Source: Brachybacterium tyrofermentans (lineage in GTDB: Bacteria > Actinomycetota > Actinomycetes > Actinomycetales > Dermabacteraceae). Taken from it: a stretch of 64,000 nucleotides of DNA. The position numbers and the translations under genes were made by a program. Each line of letters opens with the position of its first letter. Positions within the stretch are counted from its first letter, which is position 1. The stretch is taken from NCBI RefSeq assembly GCF_014897585.1, contig NZ_JABUXW010000019.1:29778-93777 (forward strand). Direction: 5' to 3'. Below are positions 7,294 through 15,525 of this stretch, one piece after another. The notes under the pieces are model-generated. The model was not told the origin of the DNA. It did no database searches and saw only the letters and a list, made by a program, of their open reading frames with translations.

Positions 7294-7741
7294 TGCGAGC
7301 CACCTCCTGCACTGCACGCTCGATCAGCACCCGCTTCCGGGCCTGCAGGTCGATCAGGGACAGCTGCACTGCCCTGCCGAGGGTGAGCCCAATCGCGTAC
7401 GCGAACACGAGGACAGTGGGCAGAGAGGACAGCAGGGCTCCGGTGCCGAGCAGCCCGAGGAACGTCTGCACCAGGTAGACGCTCGTGCCCATCACGAGGA
7501 ACCAGGTGCCCATCCACTCGAACCGGTACCGGCCCCGCAGCACGCCGTACATGCACGCGAGCGCAGCCGGGAAGGTGAGACCGCCCCAGAGGCCGAGGAC
7601 GAGGACGCCCTCGACCGGCTGCGGCAGGATGATCAGCAGCAGCAGCACGAGACCGCCCGCGAGTGCCATCGCCGCGTAGGCGAGCAGCATCACGAGCGAC
7701 CAGGTGCGGGAGGGCGGAACCGGGTACGGGTCCGTCCGCAT
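7286..7741 (-). CDS. Four-helix membrane protein of the lysis cassette
   Basis: A 151-residue protein with four hydrophobic segments (about 15-38, 43-66, 77-96, 100-120) and a basic C-terminal helix with QARKRVLIERAVQEVA. ATG 7741 overlaps the lysin stop (ATGA), so it is translated with the endolysin. Candidate holin or accessory lysis protein; the family is not recognised. Confidence 0.65.
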   Translation of the reverse strand: MRTDPYPVPPSRTWSLVMLLAYAAMALAGGLVLLLLIILPQPVEGVLVLGLWGGLTFPAALACMYGVLRGRYRFEWMGTWFLVMGTSVYLVQTFLGLLGTGALLSSLPTVLVFAYAIGLTLGRAVQLSLIDLQARKRVLIERAVQEVARSE

Positions 7742-9459
7742 CACTTCACCGGCAGCAGCCACGCTGCGTACCAGGTGTCCGGCCCGATCTGCTGGTCCTG
7801 GGTGATGCCCGCGAGGCGCTGCAGGTTCTCAGCTGCAGCAGCAGACTCGTCGCCGTACCGCCCGTCCACGTCGAGGCTGTAGCCACGCTCGACCATCTGC
7901 GCCTGCCAGGTCCGCAGGCCTTCCGCGCCGTCGTCCACGATCTCGCCAGGGTGCAGGCTGTTCGGACTCTTGCCGGACACGGACTCGATAGGCCCGTCGG
8001 CGGGGCCGTAGTAGCAGACAGCTCCGGGAGTGCGGAGCAAAGGGAAGTCGGGAGCTGCGATGAGGGCCACGAGGGCGTCCTTTCCAGAGGGGAGCCCTGC
8101 AGGAGCGCTGCTGGGCGGCGTGATGATCTGCGCCGGGGCACCGCCACGCGCCGCAGTGAGGATCGCGGCCACCGGCAGATCGCCGGGGTCGCCGTGGTCG
8201 TTCTCGGGGACGTGCTGGTGACCCAGCCACCCGCTGTAGCTGGTCCAGTCGTCGCCGGACAGTCGCTGTGTCGCCTGCTCCCCGTACGAGCCGGGGTAGG
8301 CCACCCAGGACACGGTGGAGGCGAGCGGGATGTCCAGAGACGCGGACACGGACGCGACGACAGCCGCGAGCGCGTCACGCGCCCAGGCCTGCTGCAGCAG
8401 ATCCGGCAGGAACGGGTAACCGTGCTTCGAGGCAAACGCCCGGTCGCACGACCCGATCACCTCGATCTGGAACACGGACCAGTTGTTGGTCTCCACCCCG
8501 CCCGGCTTGTTGGCGAGGGCGCGGGAGGGCCGGTCGATGCGGAAGTGCTGCCGGGCCTCGATGCTCTTCCCCGCGAGGTCAAACCGCACCGTCATGTGCG
8601 GGGCGGAGGACCCGCCGCCGTAGCCCGGCCACGTGCCAGTCTCCGTGGAGTGCAGCAGCCCCTTCGGTGCGCCGCCCTTGTACTCCTGGCCCGGGTGCTT
8701 CGCGTCGAACGCCTGGGTGGTGGCGTCAGCCCACGGGAAGACTCCATCGACCGCGACACCGAGTGCGTCACCGGCAGGCTTCGCCGCCGACGGCGGGGTC
8801 ACGACGACGGCCTCACCTTTTCCCTGCATCGCCGCCTTCGTGCCAGGGCCAACGATCCCGTCTGCCTCGAGGCCGTGCTCGGTCTGCCACGCCTTGATCA
8901 GCTTCACGGTGCCGACGCCGATCTTCCCATCGACCTCCGCGCCGACAACCTCCTGCACCCAGGCGTGATCGAGCCAGCCACGGGAGGCGTAACGATTCCC
9001 GCCGACGAACACGAAGTGCCAGGCTTCGCCCAGCTTCTGCCCCTCGTCCCAGGACCAGCCCCAGGCGCGTCCCTCACGCCGGAACACGTCCTGGATCGGG
9101 CCGGGGTGAATGTCCACCGCGAGGCCCGACCCATGCTTGGACCAGCGCGGCGAGGCCGTGGGCGGGCGACCAGCGCGCCGCTCCCAGGTGGACCCGTCCC
9201 AGCTGCGGTCGTCGTCCTTGTACCTGGCACGCGACACGCGACGGTAGTTCCGCTGCAGCATCTCGATCTGCTCTTCGATCGGGCGCAGCGCGTCGTACAG
9301 CTGGAAGTTGCTGCCGGACTTCGCGACCGCGAGCGCGACGAGATGAGAGAGCGATTCTGCAGCTTCGCGCTGCAGCTGCTCGTGTCGGCCCTGGTTGGAC
9401 CAGGAGCGGGGGAGATCTCGCAGTCGAGCGTCACCCCGAGAGAGTGTCAGCAGGGACAT
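7741..9459 (-). CDS. Bifunctional endolysin: M15 peptidase, PG-binding domain, amidase
   Basis: 572 residues with two catalytic units. Residues about 40-155: M15 (VanY-type) peptidase with His109 (KHGSGLAVD), Asp116 and His148 (EAWHF) as zinc ligands. Residues about 165-212: peptidoglycan-binding domain with DGKIGVGTVKLIKAWQ and DGIVGPGTKAAM. Residues about 260-435: amidase_2/PGRP-like N-acetylmuramoyl-L-alanine amidase with His270 (LLHSTET) and the GHQHVPENDHGDPGD motif (His416, Asp424). A second PG-binding-like domain ends the protein (about 505-567). It should cut both the stem peptide and its link to muramic acid. The ATG has GAGG 8 bases upstream. No signal peptide, so it needs a holin. 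Confidence 0.88.
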   Translation of the reverse strand: MSLLTLSRGDARLRDLPRSWSNQGRHEQLQREAAESLSHLVALAVAKSGSNFQLYDALRPIEEQIEMLQRNYRRVSRARYKDDDRSWDGSTWERRAGRPPTASPRWSKHGSGLAVDIHPGPIQDVFRREGRAWGWSWDEGQKLGEAWHFVFVGGNRYASRGWLDHAWVQEVVGAEVDGKIGVGTVKLIKAWQTEHGLEADGIVGPGTKAAMQGKGEAVVVTPPSAAKPAGDALGVAVDGVFPWADATTQAFDAKHPGQEYKGGAPKGLLHSTETGTWPGYGGGSSAPHMTVRFDLAGKSIEARQHFRIDRPSRALANKPGGVETNNWSVFQIEVIGSCDRAFASKHGYPFLPDLLQQAWARDALAAVVASVSASLDIPLASTVSWVAYPGSYGEQATQRLSGDDWTSYSGWLGHQHVPENDHGDPGDLPVAAILTAARGGAPAQIITPPSSAPAGLPSGKDALVALIAAPDFPLLRTPGAVCYYGPADGPIESVSGKSPNSLHPGEIVDDGAEGLRTWQAQMVERGYSLDVDGRYGDESAAAAENLQRLAGITQDQQIGPDTWYAAWLLPVK

Positions 9460-9499
9460 GCCATGCCTCGTTTCTGCCCGTTCTGGGCGCGTTGATAGG

Positions 9500-9524
9500 C
9501 CCAGCGGGGGCTTCCCCCGTTGGG
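9500..9524 (-). terminator. Hairpin between tail fibre and endolysin genes
   Basis: CCCAGCGGGGG / CCCCCGTTGGG with a 3-base loop (one G-T pair) in the 113-bp gap. There is no U-run, so it may attenuate or process the mRNA rather than stop it. A smaller CCGG-type stem follows near 9550. Confidence 0.5.
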
Positions 9525-9572
9525 TGTGTGTTCGTGCCGTGCTGGCCCGGTTCTGAGCCGGTGGGGGTGGGG

Positions 9573-11123
9573 TCAGGTCAGGGACACGGAGGCGCTGATC
9601 GGGAAGTACCCGCCGCCGCTGCCTGGGTTGGACTCGAACAGCAGCTGCAGCTCGCCGGATGCCCGGAACCGGTACAGGCCCGTATTGTCCCCGCTCGACG
9701 CCCATGTGTAGCTCAGGTAACGGTCGTCGGTGGGCCGGTAGTCCTCCGGCAGGGTGCCGACCGTGTTTGTGCTGCCCGTGGTGGCGTTACCGTCTTTGTT
9801 CGGAGCCCCGCGGAGGTGGATCGCGTTGCCGTCCACCATGTACTGCAGGACATCGGGGCCGTCCTGCCAGCCCGGCGACCGCAGCGGGAGGTCGGTCCAC
9901 GACACCTCGGGGTGGCTGTTCCCCGAGCAGCCGAACTGCTCACGGTCCACGTTCCAGACGTGCAGGGGGTTGTCGTAGCCGCGCACGGTGTTGCCGGTGA
10001 TGGTGCCGGACGCCGGGGCACGGTTGTCATCCTGCGCGCCGTGGAACTTGATCGCGCCCTGGTCCTGCGGGTTGGACTGCACGAAGCTGATCGTGTTGCC
10101 GGTGACCACGCAGTCCTCGACCGGGATCCGCCGCGACGAGTTGCCGGACAGGACCGAGATGCCGGAGCCGCAGCGGTTCACGACATTGCTCGTGAAGTGG
10201 ATGCGCCGCCCCGAGTGAGTGTCCAGCGCTTCCCACTCGACGTCGGTGACGATGTTGCTATCGACCAGCACGTCCTCGGAGCGGCCCGCGTTGTTGTTCG
10301 TCCGGTCCGTGACCGCGATGCCGTAGCACTGCGGCAGGGTGCCCTGGGTGATCCGCGCAATGCGGTTCCGGCTGGCCGTGCCACCCTTCGCTGACGCGAC
10401 CATGACTGCCGCGTACACGACGTCCTCGATCACACAGTCGGTGACCTCGAAGTTGCGCACCCATTCCAGCCAGATCGCCGAGTAGAGCCCGCCCGTGAGG
10501 GTGCAGCGCCGGATCGTCACCTCATCGAGCAGCGCCGAGTCGGTGCCGAGCGCGTAGATCAGCCGCTGGTCCGTGTTCTGCCCGTTCCCGGAGCCGGTGA
10601 GGGTCGCGTCCTCGACCGTCACTCCCCCGGACGTGATGTGCAGCCCGTACTGGTCGTCAGCCACCAGCCACTCACCGCCCCGGATGATGACGGGCTGCTG
10701 CACCCTAACGGGCGCGTCCAGCCGGTACTGATCCCCCTCGGGGCACTGCACGACCGCGCCCTCGGGGAGACCTGCGAGAAACGATTCCCAGGCCTCGGAC
10801 TCGTCGCTCTGCCCGTCGCCGTCGATGCCGCCCTCGCGGGGACTGTGCGCCCCGCCGCCCGGCTGGGAGCCGCCGCCGAGGACGCCCAGGATCGTTGCCT
10901 GACCGCGAGACTTCGCCACCACCACCCGATCACCGAGAGCGACGACTGCAGCTCGCCGGGGCGGGACCACCGAGGCGTCGTCCTCCCCGTCGTACGTGAT
11001 CCGCACCGGGTCGGTCTGCGTGACCGTCGCTGTCCGCAGCCGGACACCCTCACGCTGCAGCACATCGCGGGCGATGCCCCGCACCTGCTGCAGCACCTCA
11101 CCGATCAGCGCATCCATGCTCAC
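9573..11123 (-). CDS. Tail fibre/spike with beta-helix fold
   Basis: 516 residues. The first ~90 form a beta-rich tail-attachment domain (DPVRITYDGEDD, GDRVVVAKSRGQATILGVLGG). Residues about 120-400 show repeated short strands with G-N-T/V turns (VTGNTISFV, ITGNTVRGY, VDSNIVTDV), typical of right-handed parallel beta-helix (pectate-lyase-like) proteins. A C-terminal beta domain (LYRFRASGELQLLFE) ends it. Such proteins bind or digest surface glycans, so this is the likely receptor-binding protein. Start at GTG 11123 (GTGA overlap with the upstream gene) or ATG 11117. Confidence 0.75.
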   Translation of the reverse strand: MSMDALIGEVLQQVRGIARDVLQREGVRLRTATVTQTDPVRITYDGEDDASVVPPRRAAVVALGDRVVVAKSRGQATILGVLGGGSQPGGGAHSPREGGIDGDGQSDESEAWESFLAGLPEGAVVQCPEGDQYRLDAPVRVQQPVIIRGGEWLVADDQYGLHITSGGVTVEDATLTGSGNGQNTDQRLIYALGTDSALLDEVTIRRCTLTGGLYSAIWLEWVRNFEVTDCVIEDVVYAAVMVASAKGGTASRNRIARITQGTLPQCYGIAVTDRTNNNAGRSEDVLVDSNIVTDVEWEALDTHSGRRIHFTSNVVNRCGSGISVLSGNSSRRIPVEDCVVTGNTISFVQSNPQDQGAIKFHGAQDDNRAPASGTITGNTVRGYDNPLHVWNVDREQFGCSGNSHPEVSWTDLPLRSPGWQDGPDVLQYMVDGNAIHLRGAPNKDGNATTGSTNTVGTLPEDYRPTDDRYLSYTWASSGDNTGLYRFRASGELQLLFESNPGSGGGYFPISASVSLT

Positions 11124-12163
11124 AGGTCCACCACCTTCCGCAGCTTGCTCTGCACCATGCCGTCGAACGCGAGCGTCCAGTCCTGGTTCTGCACCGTGTA
11201 CAGGCCAGAGACGCCATGCTCCCGAGACTCGAAACTCACCACATCGTTCACGGTGAGCTGATACGGCGGATGCTCGATCTTGACCGTCTCCTGCGGAGAG
11301 GACAGCTCGATCAGCCGCCGCTCCGCATAGGCCTGCAGCGCGGCCTGCGAGGTCGTCTGCACGTCCGTCTCCACCTGGGTCCGCCAGTGCCCCAGGTGCT
11401 CGAACGAGAACTCGTTGCCAGCCTCGTTGCGCGCCTCCGCGACGAGCGCCGGCAGATCTTCCTCCGACTGGGAGACAGCCCGCACCCGGTTCGGCACCGC
11501 CCCGATATCACGGGTCACCGCGAACTCGGGCAGGTACAGCCCCGTCAGCGACGCATTGACGCCGTCCACGAACTCCACGCTCACCGGACGCCGTGCAGGC
11601 TTGATGTACGGATCGGCCTGGAAGTTGCCGTGCCCGTCCGTGTGCAGCGAGAAGTACCCCGCCGCGTCGAGCAGCTGGTTCACGACCTGCAGCTTCGAAT
11701 CGTCCGGCTCCGACTCCACGGAGGTGAGCAGCTGCTCGCCCTCGTCGTCAATGCCGGTTGCCAGCTCCCCCGTCGTCTCGATGATTTCGCGGATCGCCTG
11801 GGTGACGTTCGATCCCTTCTCGATGCCGTAGCTGCGCCCGAACGCATCGCCCTGCAGAATCGTCGTCTTATCCAGCAGCGACACGTCCAGCTGCTGCTGC
11901 TGCCCGTAGGTCACCTCGGGCACATCCGGGAGGAACACGCCCAGCGGCCACTCGGTGCCGTTCACGTCCACGACGGGCCGGATGCGGACCTGCGTCCAGT
12001 CCTCGACCTGCCCAGTGTCCACAATCGTCACGGAGGCCGAGGCCTTGACCGATGCGGCGGCGGACCGGGACACGCTGCCGGAGCCGGTGAGGACTCCCCG
12101 CAGCGTGCCCAGGTTCGCGCCGGAGCGGTCCAGCAGGTCGTACGTGTGCCGTACTCGGAACAT
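11120..12163 (-). CDS. Minor tail protein, tail hub/tip
   Basis: A 347-residue protein starting MFRVRHTYDLLDRSG. DWTQVRIRPVVDVNGTEWPLGVFLP and the later NRVRAVSQSEE...LPALVAEARN and ASQAALQAYAERRL segments resemble siphovirus tail-hub/phage late-control type proteins seen after the tape measure gene. It would form the distal tail ring with the upstream FnIII protein. Its ATG shares a base with the upstream stop (TGATG); a GTG at 12166 is also possible. Confidence 0.65.
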   Translation of the reverse strand: MFRVRHTYDLLDRSGANLGTLRGVLTGSGSVSRSAAASVKASASVTIVDTGQVEDWTQVRIRPVVDVNGTEWPLGVFLPDVPEVTYGQQQQLDVSLLDKTTILQGDAFGRSYGIEKGSNVTQAIREIIETTGELATGIDDEGEQLLTSVESEPDDSKLQVVNQLLDAAGYFSLHTDGHGNFQADPYIKPARRPVSVEFVDGVNASLTGLYLPEFAVTRDIGAVPNRVRAVSQSEEDLPALVAEARNEAGNEFSFEHLGHWRTQVETDVQTTSQAALQAYAERRLIELSSPQETVKIEHPPYQLTVNDVVSFESREHGVSGLYTVQNQDWTLAFDGMVQSKLRKVVDL

Positions 12164-15100
12164 CACTCCCCCTGCCGCTGTTCAAGCTCCACGTCGGACA
12201 CGCGGGCCGCGCCCTCGACGTAGTCCGCTTCCTGCACACCGATGTTGACCGTCTCCACGTTCCCGGTCTGCGCGAAGTCCACGGAGAGGACCCCGAACAC
12301 CTTCCTGCCGGTGCAGTCGCGGAAACACACCAGCGACCGCTGCCGCAGCAGCGCCACCCAGTCAGCTCGGGAGCTGGTGGGCAGGTAGTAGTGCGGGAGG
12401 ATCCGCCCGGTGAAGCTCGTCGTGTACTCCTGGCCGGGGCCGAAGAACGCCGTCGGCTTGCTCTGCCCAGCGAACCGGTGCAGCGCCTGATCGACGCCGT
12501 GCTCGTCCGTCGCCTCGTTTCCGCGTGCGAGGCACAGCTGGTCCATGCCCGCGCTGCCGTTGACGAACACCGGGTCTCGGTCATGCACCCACGACGCGGT
12601 GGCTGCAGGACCCTCCTGCTCCGTCGGGAGGACGGTGCGGGAGACGGCCCGGTATTCCACGTCCCCGATGTGGGGAGTGCGGTCCGTGATCGTGGAGCTG
12701 GTGCCGATGCCGGACGCGATGCGGAGCCACGACCCGTCGGGCTGTCGCCGCTCCACGTCGATAGCGTCCACGTCCGTGACACCGGGCGTGCTGCCGTCGA
12801 AGTAGTCGCCCGCCAGTACGGTCGCGGCGTCCTCCGTCGGTGCCGTGGTGACCGATACGTGATCGATCCACACCTGCGCGCCAGCGTCCAGCGCGCTCCG
12901 GTCCGTGTCCGAGTAGAGCCACAGATAGACCCTGGTCTCGCGAGTGCCCTCGGGGACCTCCGTCACCGTAGAAACGCGGGTGACCGCCTCGGGGTGCTCG
13001 GCGCGGTCCCAGTACGTCTGCGGCGCGCTGATGTACTCCCCGTCCGTGTCATAGAACTGTGTCTGGACCCGCACGTAGGTGATCCCGTCGTCCCACCCAA
13101 TATCGGCGGCGAGGGCGAGCCACGAACCCGGCACCAGATAGAACCTCGGCGCACCGATGTACCCGGTGCCGCCGCCGTCGGCGGTGACGAGGCCCTGCAG
13201 CCCGTCCGGCCCGTCGGCCTCTGCCGTCACCGCCACGCTCTTCGCGCTCGTGAACGGGTTTCCGCGCCCCATGTCGGGGTGGTCAACATGGTTCGTGGCG
13301 TGGACCTCGGTCGGGAGGTAGCGGCCCAGCGCCGCCTTCACCTCATCCTCCGTGTCGGCCTCGACCAGCAGGACTCCTGCGACCGTGAACGACTCCTCCG
13401 GGTTGCTGGGCCGGAACACCGGCCACACGTAACCGTCGCCCTCCACGGCCTGCCCGTAGCAGGACACGACGCCGCCGCCGGGCGGGAGGGTCTTGTCGGA
13501 CGAGGCGCGGGTGTCGCCGCTCGTGAACTGCAGCCGGAGGTTCGCTTTCACGCCCGGCGCGATGTCCATCGTTGCCGCCAGCCCGTACCACTTCCCCGGC
13601 ACCGCGACGGGCCGGTTCGCGGACCCTGGCGACACGTACTTGCTGCCGCTGCCCGCGTAGTCCACCTGCAGCACCGTCTCGGTGATCCCGGCGAGCCAGG
13701 GGAACCGGGTCCCGCGAGGCTGGTCCGACAGGACGGCCCCGCCCGACCCGGACCACTCTGCGGTAGTCGGTTCAGGGTCCAGCAGGTTCCCCGGCACATC
13801 CGCGAGGATCATCTGCGACGTGGACTCCCCCGGCGCGCCCGTCCACTGGTACGACGCCCGCAGCTCCTGCGACTCTCCGAAGCCGATGTTGACCGCGCCC
13901 GAGGCCTGGTCCCAGACCGGGAACGCCTCGACTATCGCCGGGAGCGGGAAGTCCGTGGTGAACACCGACTGATCCGGCTCGGACCACAGCCCGTCACCGT
14001 TCCGCACCGACAGCTGCAGCACGTACTCGGTCTGGTTCGCCAGCCGCGTCTGCAGCTCCGCGCTGCTCGCCGTGGAACCCGCCTGGTTCTCCACCGCCGT
14101 GCCGGTGCCGTGCAGCGACAGGGTGGCGACCCACTCCGACTGCTGCAGCTGCGACTCCGGCCCGCCCGGCTCGTACGTCCAGTCCGCGAGCAGCCGCGAG
14201 GTTTCCAGCGGCTCCTGGTGCACCGGGGCCTGCAGCAGCACCAGGGGGCGCGTGGACAGCAGCGGCCCGTTCGTAGAGGACCACGGCGACCAGTCGGGGT
14301 GCGCGCCCTTCGTGCGAACCCGCCACTCAAGCCTGGCCCGCGCCCCGGCAGGATTCGGCGTCACCTCGAAGCTGTCCTGCGCCCCAGAGATGACGGTCGT
14401 GTTCCAGTCCCCGCCCTCGATCCTCCACCAGACCTCAGCACTGGTCTGGGCCGTGGTATCGACCGCCAGGTGCTCCCACTGCAGCGCGAGAGTGTCCCCG
14501 ATTTCCCAGGTGCCGCTGTCCGACGGCCCCAGCCGTGCGGGTTGCTTCGGAGCCGCCTGCAGCTGCACCACGTTCGAGTGCGCCGAGTAGTTCGACGTGA
14601 GCGTGATCTGGGATCTGATCTGCGTGGCGACCTTGTACTGGTGCGTCACCGAGGGGTCAGCGTCCGTGTGAGTCCACGACTGCGCCGAGCCACCGATGGT
14701 GCCCACATCGACCCAGCCCGCGCCGTCCGGGTTGTCCGCGATGATGAACGTTCGCGTCCGGTTCGTGCCAGCGGCCTTGTCCGTCCAGCCGATCCTGACC
14801 GACTGCCCATCCTTGACCGCGTGCACGTTCGTGGGATACGAGGGCATCGTGCCCAGCGTGCCGCCAGAGACCCAGTCCGAGGTGCCGCCCGGCCCCTCAG
14901 CGCGGACCCGCCACTGGTGCTCGTCGTTGCTTGACAGCGACGTGTCCGTGTAGCTCGTCGCGGACCCGGACAGCAGCGCCCGGTGGTACCACTTGCCAGT
15001 GCTCCGCGCCCACCGCTGCACCCGCAGCTTGTCGTACCGGCCACGCGCCGAGGAACGCCTGTTCCACGACACCTTCACGGTGTCCGCCGACCGGTACGAA

Positions 15101-15525
15101 GTCGCGCCCCACGACGGAGCCTTCGGCGTCAGGTACAGCGGAGCCAGCGACCCGGTAATGGTGATCGAGCCACCATTGCCGAGCGCCGACGTGCCGGTGT
15201 CCGACAGCTTCCCGGTGATGCGGAACGACTTGCGCCCATCCGCATCGTGCGGGACGTTGAACTCCCAGTCCGCGAGGGTCCCCCAGGACCGAGGCCCGAT
15301 GCGGAAGTTCACCTGGTCGCTGTGCGAGGCATCGCCAGACACTGCGACCGAGGCACCGTCACCCTGGTTGTACGTCGGGCTGTTCCTGCCGCCGTTGTAC
15401 GCATAGATGCGGACCTTGACCCGCGTGTAGTTCCCCGACAGAGACTGCCGGACAACGTTCACCCGCACCCGCATCTTCGACCCGTACGAGCCGATGCTGG
15501 TGTCCTTCGACCATGAGGTTGCCAT
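12163..15525 (-). CDS. Large minor tail protein with fibronectin III-like domains
   Basis: 1120 residues. The N-terminal ~130 residues (SYGSKMRVRVNVVRQS, NYTRVKVRIYAYNGG) look like the DUF859-type minor structural fold. Beyond that are at least two FnIII-like repeats (PKAPSWGATSYRSADTVKVSW; SYPTNVHAVKDGQSVRIGW) and further beta-sandwich domains. Two segments (about 600-740, 755-890) look like carbohydrate-binding jelly rolls (YAGSGSKYVSPGSANR; GAPRFYLVPGSWLALAADIG). The place right after the tape measure and the length fit the tail-tip protein that contacts the host wall. ATG overlaps the tape measure stop (TAATG). Confidence 0.75.
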   Translation of the reverse strand: MATSWSKDTSIGSYGSKMRVRVNVVRQSLSGNYTRVKVRIYAYNGGRNSPTYNQGDGASVAVSGDASHSDQVNFRIGPRSWGTLADWEFNVPHDADGRKSFRITGKLSDTGTSALGNGGSITITGSLAPLYLTPKAPSWGATSYRSADTVKVSWNRRSSARGRYDKLRVQRWARSTGKWYHRALLSGSATSYTDTSLSSNDEHQWRVRAEGPGGTSDWVSGGTLGTMPSYPTNVHAVKDGQSVRIGWTDKAAGTNRTRTFIIADNPDGAGWVDVGTIGGSAQSWTHTDADPSVTHQYKVATQIRSQITLTSNYSAHSNVVQLQAAPKQPARLGPSDSGTWEIGDTLALQWEHLAVDTTAQTSAEVWWRIEGGDWNTTVISGAQDSFEVTPNPAGARARLEWRVRTKGAHPDWSPWSSTNGPLLSTRPLVLLQAPVHQEPLETSRLLADWTYEPGGPESQLQQSEWVATLSLHGTGTAVENQAGSTASSAELQTRLANQTEYVLQLSVRNGDGLWSEPDQSVFTTDFPLPAIVEAFPVWDQASGAVNIGFGESQELRASYQWTGAPGESTSQMILADVPGNLLDPEPTTAEWSGSGGAVLSDQPRGTRFPWLAGITETVLQVDYAGSGSKYVSPGSANRPVAVPGKWYGLAATMDIAPGVKANLRLQFTSGDTRASSDKTLPPGGGVVSCYGQAVEGDGYVWPVFRPSNPEESFTVAGVLLVEADTEDEVKAALGRYLPTEVHATNHVDHPDMGRGNPFTSAKSVAVTAEADGPDGLQGLVTADGGGTGYIGAPRFYLVPGSWLALAADIGWDDGITYVRVQTQFYDTDGEYISAPQTYWDRAEHPEAVTRVSTVTEVPEGTRETRVYLWLYSDTDRSALDAGAQVWIDHVSVTTAPTEDAATVLAGDYFDGSTPGVTDVDAIDVERRQPDGSWLRIASGIGTSSTITDRTPHIGDVEYRAVSRTVLPTEQEGPAATASWVHDRDPVFVNGSAGMDQLCLARGNEATDEHGVDQALHRFAGQSKPTAFFGPGQEYTTSFTGRILPHYYLPTSSRADWVALLRQRSLVCFRDCTGRKVFGVLSVDFAQTGNVETVNIGVQEADYVEGAARVSDVELEQRQGE

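Noticed and set aside
12391..14934. Long rightward open frame over the tail-tip genes
   Set aside because: It is a mirror of the real leftward gene, with Arg/Val/Gly-rich composition and no ribosome site; the same holds for 16047-18377, 22391-24481, 45470-48241, 56510-58804 and 58657-60189.
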